From positions 9,568,363 through 9,632,362 of the forward strand of contig NC_064535.1 in assembly GCF_023856365.1 (NCBI RefSeq): DNA of 64,000 nt. The letters are read 5' to 3'. The stretch's first letter is position 1; every line of letters begins with the position of its first letter. The position numbers and the translations under genes are program-made. This DNA is from Brienomyrus brachyistius (taxonomy: Eukaryota; Chordata; Actinopteri; Osteoglossiformes; Mormyridae). The notes under the pieces are model-generated. The model saw only the letters and a program-made list of their open reading frames with translations. It had not been told where the DNA came from and ran no database searches. This document shows positions 1 to 11,129 of this stretch, piece after piece.

Positions 1-97
1 TATTCCCTGCCTCGTACCCAATGCTTCCGGGATAGGCTCTGGACCCCCCATGACCCAGTAAGATAAGCGGTTTGGAAAATGGATGGATGGATTTTTA
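1..97 (+). mobile_element. 3' end of a teleost tRNA-like dispersed repeat
   Basis: The window opens inside the tail of a repeat common in fish genomes. Seen: the phrases TTCCCTGCCTCG, CTTCCGGGATAGGCTC and GATAAGCGGTTTGGAAAATG, followed by a short GGAT run. Fuller copies of the same family lie at 17157-17500 and 58500-58765. The head of this copy lies outside the window. It is probably SINE-like and noncoding. The family is recognised from memory of teleost genomes, so the exact library name is not given. Confidence 0.75.
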
Positions 98-504
98 AGT
101 TAAAGTCTAGGATATCTCATTTCATGTATACTTAAAAACAAACAGCTTATATAGACTACGTTGAAAATACGGACCACAAAGTACAAATCCAATGTAGCAA
201 ACCAAGTAAATCTTTAAGAACTGCAACAAAGGTGACTGCATCTGAGATTTCCTTTTAAAGTTTATTTCCATGAAAAAGCTTGCAAAATAGCCTGCAAACA
301 TCACAGCTGTCACAATTGTTGCCTGGTTTGTGTATAATGCAACTTGTGTCCACTTGGTAAGGAATGAACAAATGAGAAATCTGATTAAGACTTCATAAAG
401 ACGGGAAAGGGTAGAAATTATTGATAGGCCACTGAAAATAAGCGACATTACATGAAGTCAATCTCTTTGGTCTACCTCTCAGTCTCAGGAAGCTTGGCAA
501 AGGG
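98..504. other. AT-rich spacer, no supported gene
   Basis: Nothing recognisable was found. A 108-codon minus-strand frame (122-448) has a hydrophobic, low-complexity translation with no motif. It probably exists only because stop codons are missing by chance. Confidence 0.5.
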
Positions 505-1052
505 GTCATCTTTCAACATGGCAATGATCCAAAACAGACTGCAAATAATGCAGTTAGTTAAAAAAAAATTAAACTTTGATCTGGCCAATGTGTCTCATGA
601 CTTGAATCAAATGGAACAACTTTAGGGTATTTGAAAGGTAGAGCAATAAAACACCCCCAGCAAAGACCAGCTGAAAAGAATCATCCATAAAGAATGGAGG
701 ACAGTTTCTCCACTGATGTGTGCAGGACAAGTATCATGCATAGCCAGGAGGACTGAATCAGTCAGCAAAAATAAAGGTCATTATACAAAATATTTTAAAA
801 AATAAGAGGAAGGAGATGGACGGAATGTCACTGATTGAGAATTTACTAACTTTTATTGTTTGTTGGTTTTTAATTATGGACCTTTATTGCTTAATTAGTC
901 AAATATTTATGTTTTTCACATTAATTGGTTTCATTCTTGTTGAGCTTTGACTACAAATAAAAATGTATTACTGTAATTGCACTGGACTTTCCTTACCATT
1001 TGAGTGATGTTAGTAGGGGTGTACTCAGTTTTGTCGTATACTGTATGTTCTA
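505..1052 (+). mobile_element. Decayed Tc1/mariner transposon (3' half)
   Basis: The conceptual translation near 517-545 reads HGNDPKQTA, the region around the second catalytic Asp of Tc1-type DDE transposases (usually NDPKHT). Around 690-790 it reads like the Tc1 C-terminus (WRTVSPL...CAGQV), ending in a KGHYTKY-like phrase. The element closes near 1015-1052 with GGGGTGTACTCAGTTTTGTC, the typical Tc1 terminal inverted repeat in fish. Stops and frameshifts break the frame and the 5' half is missing, so it cannot encode an active enzyme. Confidence 0.75.
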
Positions 1053-1324
1053 TTTTGTTCAATCATGAATTTATATATTTTTTTTTAATCATATTCCATG
1101 TATTTTGTGCATTACAGGATGCCATATGGCCCTGATTTGATCACAATTCATGTCTCAAGTATAATGTCTAATTAAACTTGTTAAGGCATGGTTCCTAAGA
1201 AAAAGCAATGCCAATTGAATTATGACATATACTATCAGAAAAAAACTTTCATATGATATATATATATATATATATTCCCAGACCTGTGTTCCTTACCTTG
1301 GCTCACCATCGGGGACCTTTTTAT
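1053..1324. other. AT-rich spacer with a short (TA)n run
   Basis: The only distinct feature is a (TA)n dinucleotide run near 1256-1275. No gene or transposon remnant was recognised. Confidence 0.5.
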
Positions 1325-1426
1325 CAGTGCACCAGTGCTAATTGGTGAATCTTACCATCCTTACTGGTTTAGCTTTCCTAACATAAATAAATGCAGAGAA
1401 TTCCCTTCAGAGAATAAATCCTGAAT
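1325..1426 (+). repeat. Duplicated block pair, copy 1 (order A then B)
   Basis: Block A (1325-1367, 43 nt) matches 2822-2864 at 42 of 43 positions. Block B (1408-1426, CAGAGAATAAATCCTGAAT) matches 2689-2707 exactly. Both are in direct orientation, but A precedes B here and follows B in the second copy. The origin is unknown; it could be two insertions of one repeat family or a local rearrangement. Confidence 0.85.
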
Positions 1427-1429
1427 TGC

Positions 1430-2688
1430 TGAGTAAGTGGTTATGGAGAAATTCAAAACAAATATTTATAAAATTACTTTTAAATTACGAACATGTAAAC
1501 GTATGATAAAGTACTCTAGGGGGCAAACTTTAGCTACATTGTCAGCTGTAACGATATAACTGTTGCATGCACAGTTTGCTCTTCATACAGACACATGAAT
1601 GCCATTAGACACATTTTCAGTGCATAACTTTGATTCCTTAACTTTGCATCTTTTTCCTTATTCAAAACCCAGCCGCAGCGAATCTCAGGTCCTTGCCAGC
1701 CAGCAGGGAGGCCAGTTTATCTTGGACGCCAGTCAATTACAGGGCAAACAGTCACATTACATTTTACCAACAATTTCATGGCACAAATCCTACCTAAACT
1801 ACACATCTCTGAAAAAAGACACTAAGATTTGAGCCAGGAAACATGAAAACAGATTTACACGTTAAGCTATATTGACCATATTCTGCCTTCAAAGCTTTTT
1901 AAACATCGACTGCAGGGCCCTTAGTGTCTCCTTACTCATCTCTTGCAATCTCGCATCAGCCAGCAATTATGACAAACCACAGTTAACCCTATTACATTTT
2001 AAGATGAATTAATAGCTCGGCTGTCTGACGGAAATGGATTATTTTCTTTCTAGTGCACCTGGTAGGAAGAGGTAGCTGGAGATAATACCTTATGACTGGA
2101 TATATTAACAAGTAATATCCCTAAAGAGGATTAAGGGATGAGGTAAAGGAAGGGTGGGCGGTGGATGAATGGGCTGGAATGAATCTGACAGCTAATCTGG
2201 CCTTTAGCCCCTCTTTCTCCATTACGGTGGACCCAACAATAAAGAGCAAGCAGACAGGTATGAGCGCCAAGGAGTCGTCGCTTCATTTGCCTGTGGCACT
2301 GGAGGAGAACTGGCCTTTTATGGGGGCACTGTTCCTCATGCAGGCCTCCTGTTTTATTATGCCATTGCGTACCTCTTCCGTTTGTAACCCCTCCATTGAA
2401 ATGATTCCGAATGCTGCATTTACTTTCAGATCACGTGCCCTACAGATCCCCCCCCCCCCCCCCCCCTCGGCTGGAACATATCACCTTAGCTGCCACACTT
2501 CTGCCTTTCCTTGTTTAAAAAGGATGATGAGTCGTCACGTGACTCACGATTTCATATTTCATATAGGCTGATATTTGCATGTTATATGTGCAGGCTGGGT
2601 TCTGCATATGGCGGTCGCAGTAGATATAGTTTTGTTATTTGCTTTCTCAGAAACTTAGGTTTGTTATGTGTTGCATGTCAAGTGTCTG
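1430..2688. other. Noncoding stretch; part may be conserved; poly(C) tract
   Basis: No transposon was recognised. The 2161-2440 part is GC-balanced, free of simple repeats and open for 136 codons on the plus strand. The translation has no known motif and runs into a C19 tract (2448-2466) read as polyproline, so coding is doubtful. An octamer-like ATTTGCAT lies at 2573-2580. Confidence 0.4.
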
Positions 2689-2864
2689 CAGAGAATAAAT
2701 CCTGAATGGGTAGAAAGTCATCGGTGTTCATCACCTATCAGTGCATCTGGTCATAAGAAATCAAACTGGATCCAGTGCAGGCTGTTTTTTATCGGGGCAG
2801 CTGCATCATGGACTTTTATGCCAGTGCACCAGTGCTAATTGGTGAATCTTACCATCCCTACTGG
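2689..2864 (+). repeat. Duplicated block pair, copy 2 (order B then A)
   Basis: This holds block B at 2689-2707 and block A at 2822-2864, the direct-orientation partners of 1408-1426 and 1325-1367. Sequence just upstream of block A is also loosely similar in the two copies (GGACCTTTTTAT against GGACTTTTATGC), so the true repeat extends beyond the near-perfect core. Confidence 0.85.
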
Positions 2865-3444
2865 ATATGAATGTGGCATGTTAAGCTTTCATGCCATAGT
2901 TCTACTTTTAAAAGAATTAAGAGGGGAATTGCTGGCACTTATATGACATTAGTGTTATATCTGTGTATCACCTCATGCACAAAAGTAGCATGACACAACA
3001 ATACATTCAGGGCACACCGAAGGGCCCTCCCTAATATGATTAAAACCTGAAGGGGGTTGCGATTCCTAGCCAAAGGGGGAGACATGATCCCATAAGGAGT
3101 CTTGCTGTACTTTCACCCCCCCCCACAGCTGTAGTCTGGGGCAGATTATCTGTTTTAAGGGATATCATCTCAGCTAGATGACACAGTTTGAATGGGTCAC
3201 TGAGAAGCCAATCGAGCTGCAGTACGAAGGCAGGGGTCAACTGGGGGAGGGGGGGGGGGGCATCCATGGGACTACCCGCTCTAGAAGGGCATCACTGTGG
3301 CAGGATTAACAGGTAGGGCTCAGTGGAGCAGCAGGTGATGTGGTGAGTGGGGCCTGGGCTGTAACAGGAAGTGAACTGGTCGCTATACGTCATCTCGCTA
3401 TAATCATGGCGGAAGTCTAGTTATACCAGAGGCTTAGCTAGACA
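2865..3444. other. Noncoding spacer with C and G runs
   Basis: Short homopolymer runs (C near 3116-3124, G near 3245-3260) interrupt otherwise unremarkable sequence. A 75-codon minus-strand frame here has no recognisable motif. Confidence 0.45.
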
Positions 3445-3560
3445 TTCTAGGCCATCTTGTTTATAATTTAATAGCATAATTTTATATTTTCATGCCCCCC
3501 CCCCTATAAAATGCAGGATCACAGGAAAAGGTCCTGATTATAAGGGTATAATCATATATA
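3445..3560 (+). repeat. Unnamed dispersed repeat, plus-oriented copy
   Basis: The stretch from TTTATAATTTAATAGC through CCTATAAAATGCAGG to TCCTGATTATAAGGGTATAA matches the reverse complement of 6543-6650 over about 100 bases with scattered differences. The C run here (C11 near 3496) is much shorter in the other copy. No terminal repeats or coding remnant were recognised, so the class is unknown. Confidence 0.7.
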
Positions 3561-5699
3561 ATTTTTACAAAACGAACGATATATTTTCCTTGCGTTTCAG
3601 ATGGAGCTTCGGTTTTATGCTAATTCAGCACTCTCTGCATCATGAGTAGGTTTACAGGTATAATTAAAATACTGGACCACAGGAAAAGGAGAAGCTTTCA
3701 AATTAATCAGATGATCTGTTTTTTTGTTTTGTTTTACCTGGCCCACACCGCGACCTGCCTGCATTACGACAATCTACATTTTAAATTTCCTATGAAGTCG
3801 TTAAAGTATACTACCGCAATATATTACTCTCGGCCCCTCGTTTTCATTGAAGATATTAAACGGTTGCTTAAAGCTTATTAGAATTAGACAAGTATGCAAA
3901 ACCTTTAAAATTAAACTGAACTGAGAAAAAATGACAAAAGGTAATAACAGTCACAGTCACTTGGAATAATGTGGGGTTTGACTTGTATTATAATACCTCC
4001 TGAAATTAATACTTTATTCTTTTTTTACAATTTCTTCTCCTAAAATCCAGTAAATAGCAATACTCATATATTATTTTACAGTAGTAAAAATACAGTGGCA
4101 AAAATACTATGTGAATATTAATTTTATCCATGTTTTAAATGCCAATGCATTTCAGCAGTGCTGTCACGATACAGTACTGTCTGCTTATGGTAAGGTTTTG
4201 TTAGGTTCCCTTAATATTTTGGCAAATATCTATCAATACCCAGAACAATAAAAACAATAAAATCATTTATTTTGTTTCCGAGTTATCATTCTAAGTTAGC
4301 CTTGCTTCATGGGAAAGTGGAGTGAACATAAATCTTAACAAAACTATGCACATTTCTCCACGAGTTTCACTGTCGTCACGCATAATTCTGATTTCGATTT
4401 GCAGGCCAGAAATGCATTTTAAGTTTGTCGTCTCTTTTGGCAGCCAGCAAAGGATAAAACAGGCAGGAAAGGCACATGGGAATCTGGAAATTGTTTTATG
4501 CCCAATTGACTTCTTTTCCTATTAATCAAGCAGTGTTTATCTAATTTTTCATACCATTTCAAAACCATTAAAAGTAAGGAGATTAGCACTGCATTCCCCA
4601 CAAAGGATACTTTTTCACCCCGTCTAGGGATTAACCTAAGAAAGCATTCTGGAAAGCCCTACCATGTCTCACCGAAGAACAATTTTATCTTCCTACCAAA
4701 TAAATAAAGTATTATTGTCCGGTTAAGGAGGATTAAGGTGGGGGGTGGGGGGGGGGGGGGGGAGTTGAGTCTAATGCTATGCTTATCTGAATTCTTGACT
4801 GTTTAATAGTGTACACTTTTGTATCATTAAGCAGGAAACAGGTGGGGTTTGCTTTACAGAAGTTAAAGAATACCTTAATGTAGGGCTAAAAGAGGAAATT
4901 GTGTGTTGAATTGCACTTAAAGCCTCTCTTTGTAAAACAAGATAGATCGCAAAGTGTGCTCGCATGCCAGAACAGTCAGAACGGATTTGCTGCTGGGTAT
5001 CAGTTGCAGCTTCTACTGTAACTTACTGGGTCCTGATTTTGAGAATGATACAAAATCAAACCTGCTGCAGGTCTGTATAGCAATAGCTGCACTGTACTGT
5101 AGCTGCATATTTCACTTAGACTGGACCATGACTGATGCAAAAATCACAGGATATGTATCATGATATCTGAATGCTCACCTGCAATGTAGGTGAGTTTTTA
5201 AAGTGAACTAATCCTGAAGCATCTAGCAGACTTGATAAGCATTGCAAGGTTTCACTACTTTCACAAAGCACCTCAGAGGAAGAAAGAATATTCAGCCAAA
5301 ACTACGAAACAGTCCCTTGACTGATTGAGGCTTACAGCGCGTTGCGGTTCTTTATTTTTTGTTGTAATAAGACATTAGATGTCAATATTTTTAAAGGTTT
5401 TTCTTCAAGTGTAAATACTTTTAGCTCTTATATTTAATAAAAATGATGGAAACTTTGTCCAGGGAACTGCAAATCAGTAAATCAAACTTTAAAATATCTT
5501 TTGATCAAACATTTTCTGCCAAATATAATATCTCATACATGTGAAACTCAAATAAATTAACTGCTTAACCAGTGTTCAGGGGCCAAATGACCACGGCTAT
5601 GGTTTTTATCATCAGTTTCATAAACTTAAATAAGGATGTACACTTTGTCCACTCCAGTTTTCATAAAAAGAGTGAAAAGAGTCTAAGATCTTTTTTTTT
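3561..5699. other. AT-rich noncoding stretch
   Basis: Nothing gene-like was found. Landmarks are a 21-nt phrase at 4197-4217 (TTTGTTAGGTTCCCTTAATA plus T) repeated exactly at 8639-8659, a G16 run at 4747-4762, and a small 7-bp hairpin CTCACCT/AGGTGAG at 5174-5194. Open frames are short and without motifs. Confidence 0.45.
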
Positions 5700-6120
5700 T
5701 GTTTGTTTTCATTCATTTCTTATTTGAGATAATAGCTAACTGACTCGGCAGAGTAGAGCAGACTGTACATTTACATGAAAGGCTCTTGATTTAATTGGAA
5801 ATGACAACCTGCTGAGAGAAAAGATCCATCGCTTCACAAACCCTTGGCTGTCTGTCTGCCAGCTCTGCAACAATATCCAGAGGGAGATTGACAGATAGAA
5901 ATTGCTGTCATCGCCGGCCGGCCTTGTGGCTCCCCCGCAGACCTCGGCTCTTTTATTTACAGGTTACAGGTGGCAGCAGAGAAAATGAAACTCAGCAGGT
6001 CTTGGCCAGCGGTAAACTTGTCTGGGCATTGTACCTGGTAAAGGGTTACACTCACCGGACATGCTTGGGGAGAGCAGGGTTAGACGGCATTAACATACCA
6101 CACAGGTCCTCTTGAGGGAT
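5700..6120. other. Candidate conserved noncoding element
   Basis: This is a repeat-free stretch of balanced composition with enhancer-like texture. It contains GATTGACAG (5886-5894), close to a PBX-MEIS site, and GGCCGGCC near 5915. A 75-codon plus frame (5888-6115) has no recognisable domain. The call rests on appearance only. Confidence 0.3.
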
Positions 6121-6542
6121 GTTAAGATGCTGGTGCATCTTTGCTCTGACTATCTGTGAATCCAGAATCCTTACGATGGTGATTCAGAGGATTCCCAGCA
6201 GATTTGTTTGGCAGGAAATTAAATGAGCCTTCGACATTAAAAGAAGTTGTAATTTAAGAATCATTAGGTTCTATTTTGAAAATGAATGTGCATTCCCAGT
6301 CTGAGGAATACAATTCTTTATGAATTCAGTTAACGAGGGAAATTCACAATGACAAGCAAAAATAGTGAAATGTTAATTTTGACGATTGTTAGGTTGAGTG
6401 GGGAAAAAAAATTTAAGCAAAGTATATGAGTTTGATGAATTCTTATTTAGAATTTTATGTGATGCTGTAGATGGTGAGATTAGCATTTTATTAGCCCCAT
6501 ACAAAATGCAAGGAACTTATATCATTAGTTTTGTCAAAATTA
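6121..6542. other. AT-rich spacer
   Basis: No gene, repeat or strong motif was recognised. Confidence 0.45.
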
Positions 6543-6650
6543 TATACGATTATACACCTATAATCAGGGCATGGATACCCTGAAAGATTCAGGGAGCCCT
6601 GCATTTTATAGGGGGCTTGAAAATATAAAATTTTGCTATAAAATTATATA
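6543..6650 (-). repeat. Unnamed dispersed repeat, minus-oriented copy
   Basis: Read on the minus strand, this matches 3445-3560: TATAGCAAAATTTTATATTT, then CCCCCTATAAAATGCAGG, then CCCTGATTATAGGTGTATAA. The two copies lie about 3 kb apart in opposite orientation, which would allow foldback or inversion between them. Confidence 0.7.
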
Positions 6651-7469
6651 AGCATGGGGCTTAAATTTAAGTTATACATTTACAAATGTGAATAGAATAT
6701 ATCTGTAATATAGTGGGTATTTAAGATAATGTATTAAAAAAAGGGATATATGAAATGCACTGAAATGGGTTTTCTGTTCAGTATTTGTACCTGGGCCATC
6801 AAAACAGTTCAATTTGATACAGACATCAAAGGAACTTAAATACTTTCCATTCCTGCCGTTGTAATAAGGTGGACGATATGACAGGCAAACAGTAGCCCTA
6901 CAGTTTTCTCTTGGGTCCTGCGGGGCTGTTGACAGGAGCAGAGATGAAGTTCACTGTCTTTTCATGGACTGGACTTCTGTCAGACAAGACCCAGTGACGT
7001 GCCGCCTAAGTTTGTGCGGAGGGGCTTGACTTTCCCCGAAATCACCCCGCCCCCCCCCCCCCCCCCCCCCATCTTAAGTTAAACCCATCAAAGGTTATAG
7101 GAAAAAATATGGAAATTGAGTGATTTTGAAGGTCAACCTTTTAATCTCACAGTGCTAATTATACTGCACAGATCCTATGACACTAACAGCATAATTTCAC
7201 CCAAAAAACTGATTTTAGCAAGTTTTTCAAATCTGTAATGTACACAAGTTAACACTGTTTGTAATAAAAGTGGAAAAAGGCTAAAAATGTCTATTGAAGG
7301 TAATCAACAGATATAATATGCTGGTTAAGATTATACTGAATTTGTATTTGGCATTCTGCTATGCCAGACTATTTTGAAAATGGTTCACGTCAGTCATTGT
7401 ATTATATCTCTGCAAAGAAATGACTGTCTTTTCCTTATGCTTCCTGTAGGGGCCAGGAGAGCGTTAGTT
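6651..7469. other. Noncoding spacer with a C21 tract
   Basis: The main landmark is an uninterrupted C run at 7050-7070 immediately after CCCGAAATCACCCCG. The CAGTGACGTGCCG phrase near 6991 resembles some fish hAT ends, but no partner end was found. Confidence 0.45.
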
Positions 7470-7930
7470 TGCCCTACTGTCCGCGGCTTGAAACCGAAGA
7501 GGGGCCCGTCAGAGGGAGTAACGTGCAATCAGAAAGCCACCATTTAATTACAACACACAGGAAATTACCCAGTGAATAGGCAAGGCGGTGATAAGGGGCT
7601 GAGCTCGGGGATGACAGCTCCCGAAACCTGAGCGTCTCTTCACAAAGCGACTTATCACAAAAGGCTGTCTGGAAGGCGGACAATCTGATTGTACTGTCAA
7701 CCCAATTCATAATTAATATATTTATCAAATTAATTACTGAAAAAAAAAGCCCAAACCGCGGCAGTTGGGCTCCTGAACAGTGGTTAAATTCATTGGTCGC
7801 TGGCTCTGTTTTCCGTTAATAAGAGTGCTGTCAGTTTAATGGGGCCCGAGTGGGCTAGCTGCTTCAGGCCCATGACAGACAAATTGCTGGCCTATGCAGA
7901 ATGATACAGAGAATTTAAGGGAAGAAAAGA
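7470..7930. other. Candidate conserved noncoding element
   Basis: A mixed-composition, repeat-free segment with homeodomain cores TAATTA at 7545-7550 and 7731-7736, several TTAAT words, and GC-rich islands around 7480 and 7840. The 84-codon minus frame inside it has no family signature. Inference from texture only. Confidence 0.35.
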
Positions 7931-9294
7931 AATATGTCATTGTTTGGTGACAACCACAATCGCAGCCTTGTCTGGAAAAAAGTTAGGCTTGAGTCAGATG
8001 CACATGAAAGGGCTTTTGGGCATTTTATGAACATGGTGCTTGTCTGAAATACTTCATGGATTTTGGTATTAAGTCCTTTATTAGAGTCTTCCCCAGGGGA
8101 AATGTCATTTTTGTATTCTATGTGTTTCTTTCATGATTGAGCTGCAAGTTTTAATAAAATGTTAAAGGCCGAAAATCGTTGCTCAGACTGCAATTTTTTC
8201 AGTGTGATAATTGTGATTGGCATATTACAAATGATATAAAAATAGTATATATCAATAGCTTAATAAGCTTAATAAGAACACTCAGAAACAACTGTGTTAT
8301 ACTTGCAATTACATATAAGATCCACGAATACTCGTCAAGGAAATGTTAGAACTTACTCAGCTGCGCCAACCCCTTCCATTTCAAAGCATGGCGATTAAAT
8401 GATTTTGAAGAATTTTGTTTTTATATACTTGCATTTTTTAAGCTTCAATTGTTCTACAAAAATGTGCTGTTGGTGTTCTATTGTATAAATCTATAGTCTC
8501 CAGATACCGTTAAGTAATATGCTAGATAAAGCAGTAATATTGTCTATGACAATGCAAATGCAGTTTTCATGCAAAGTATATGCAGATGTAACTTAGAACA
8601 TGAACAAACGCATATTTGTCTTACACATAAAAAAGGGCTTTGTTAGGTTCCCTTAATATGTGCTTATTCATAGACGCAGAGTTTAAACGTTGTTATGTGC
8701 TGTATGCTATGCAGACCCAGTAGTTGGGCCCGCTGTAATATGTGCTGTCACATTATACAAATTAATTTCGTCTGATTGTAACTGTTTCTGAGAACGGGGA
8801 GGCAGCTGGATTTTTTTAATAAAAATGTGAACATATTTGTACAGTTGATATTTTTGCGAGTTGATGACACTTGCTTATTTGTTTGTCCTTTTTCATATTG
8901 CTTCTGTTATCTCCTTTTGAATCTCTTATTATCTTAAGTCCGTGTCCTCAAATATTATCACTGATGGTTCGGTGCGAACAATGAGATCAATCTTTTCCAC
9001 ATGATCATAACAGAGTGTCTCTTTTAAGCATCTGTTTAACTTTATTGGAAAATCTCACAAACAGCCTTTGCTTACACAGGTGTGGTAAGCAACATGTCTG
9101 CGTTACTGTGACCTGTAGGTGGCAGCGTTCTGCAATACTTTACCTGTCACAGTCACTGAAATCATGAAAAGAGCAAATGCCCAACCATCTCCAACCATCT
9201 AGATTTTATCTACGTCAAATTCTAGTAACTGTTTTAAATGACATGCTGTTATTTGGTTGTTTAGTTGGTTGTTTATTTAGTGATACAGTTGCAT
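7931..9294. other. AT-rich noncoding stretch
   Basis: It holds the second copy of the 21-nt phrase (8639-8659) and a POU octamer ATGCAAAT at 8552-8559. No transposon or gene was recognised. Confidence 0.45.
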
Positions 9295-9485
9295 GGAGCC
9301 AGTCTGAGTAGATCAGGTCGGGGTCAAACGCCAGGTCATAGCATGCCACAAATACGCACCCCCACACTACAGGCGATTTAGAAACACCAACTAGCCCAGC
9401 TGCATGTCATTGGGCTGCAGGAAGAACGAGGCAGGAAATGACACGGAATTTGAATCGCCAACTCAGTAGCTAAGCGTCAACAGTA
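9295..9485 (-). mobile_element. Diverged tRNA-like dispersed repeat, minus strand
   Basis: Reverse-complement landmarks follow the order of the family. There is a B-box-like GGCGATTCAAATTCC, then CTGCAGCCCAATGACATGCA, then GCTAGTTGGTGTTTCTAAAT. It is much more decayed than the copy at 17157-17500, and its tail is missing. Confidence 0.55.
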
Positions 9486-11129
9486 AATGTCACTTAAAAA
9501 AACAAACAAACAAACAATTTCAAGATATCATCCATAAGCTCCACAGACTAAGTCATAGCCGTTTTAGTTGGTTGATATGAAGCTGATGGGGTAGAATCTT
9601 GTGTCATTTATGTACATTGCATTTGTTACATAGGCATAAAGATACCACCCTTTAAATGTCTGATCATTCCATTTAAAGGGCGGTTGCTCTGGTGATCTTT
9701 GAGGCACTTGCTAATTCCCAGTGTAGTGTATGCAGCTGTGTTTACAGCCACTAAACATGCTCATTAAGAAGTCCTTAGAGGCTTTGTACGTCTAAAAAAA
9801 GATGCATCCACACATCTGAGTGTGGAAGATTGCTCTTGAAATTTTGAAGCTTCTTTTACACTCCATTTATACAGGCTAATTAATTAACTGCCGGGTGGTG
9901 ATTATGTAGATTACAACTATACTTTTTTTGCTATTGACTGTCATCAAGAACTTTGCATATTTCTGTTTTGCTTTTGCAAAAGGTGTTCAGACCAGATTAA
10001 TCGGCAGCACGGTAGCATTGTTCTAGCCTTTTAGCATAATGAACAGCATCTGTTGCCCTTGGCAAAGTCGTCCTGTTTTTAAACCCAGGCTATTATGTCA
10101 ATCTTTTCCAAAAACACTAAACATTATCGACTGGAAACTTTCTGTTAAGTGTTGCAATACCATGGTATAATTTATCTATTGTATGTCATTTAACAAGCTT
10201 TGATGGTAATGATAACAAAGTGGTAACAACGTGATTTTATTATGTATTATTGAGTATTGAAACATCAAGTTACATGAAGGTTATTTTGGTTTCATAAGAG
10301 CCAATCTAGGCTTCATTTGGCAATACTCATGCTACAGCCCAACTCTCTAAATAAATTTTTTTTATTTCTATATTTTTTTCTTCAAGTAATACAAATTAAA
10401 AGTTTAATTATAAAAAATTATTAATATGAAAATTAGGAGTATTTATTTAACCACTGATATGTTCTCGTGTTTCAATCACCAGTGAAAAGAGCAGATGAAC
10501 GTTTTCGGGGAAATGGCCGGAATGGAATGAGCAAACTTTTCTTCCAGAGAAACTTTGCTCCTCTCTTGCTTGCATAGCCTTTATCTGACATTCCACTGCA
10601 ATATCAGAAGGGGGGGTGGGGGGCAGATTGTAAAGGAAACGCAATAGGTCACCGGGGCACTCGCAGGAGTATCAGTGTCTCTAAGCTAAGCGGCGCAGGT
10701 GGAAGATTAAGATGTGGATTAGTGGACATTTACTTCCATGTCATACAGAGCGTGGAGAGTGCCCCATGCCACAAAGGCACTTATCATATTGGACAAATAG
10801 ACTTTTCTTTAGGTGTTCTCCGTGTGATTTTTTTTAAAGAAGTGCTGTCACAATAACCATTTGTGAATATTTAAATAACGCTGGGATTTATTTATTGCGG
10901 CGGTAATTTTAGCTACTCCTCTTTGTAATCGGTATCACTTTTATCAAAGCGTAGAGTTGCAGTACAGGGAGTAACAGAGGGTCGATTCTGGCACAGCCCT
11001 AGGAAATGTAAATGCAGACAACAGAACACTAATCCCATATTCTTCTCCCTCTCTTTCCTGTATTCTCTCAGGTCTGGGAGAATTTGACTGATCTTGGATT
11101 CTACCCCCTCCAACCTTTTCCCATCTTTA
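9486..11129. other. Noncoding stretch
   Basis: No gene was found. Short purine and G runs (near 10609-10623) and an (A,C)-rich stretch near 9496-9516 are the only low-complexity features. Minus-strand frames at 10447-10644 and 10913-11113 have no motifs. Confidence 0.45.

Noticed and set aside
2161..2571. 136-codon plus-strand frame
   Set aside because: No recognisable motif, no splice sites identified, and it runs into polyproline from the C19 tract. A conserved noncoding explanation is at least as good.
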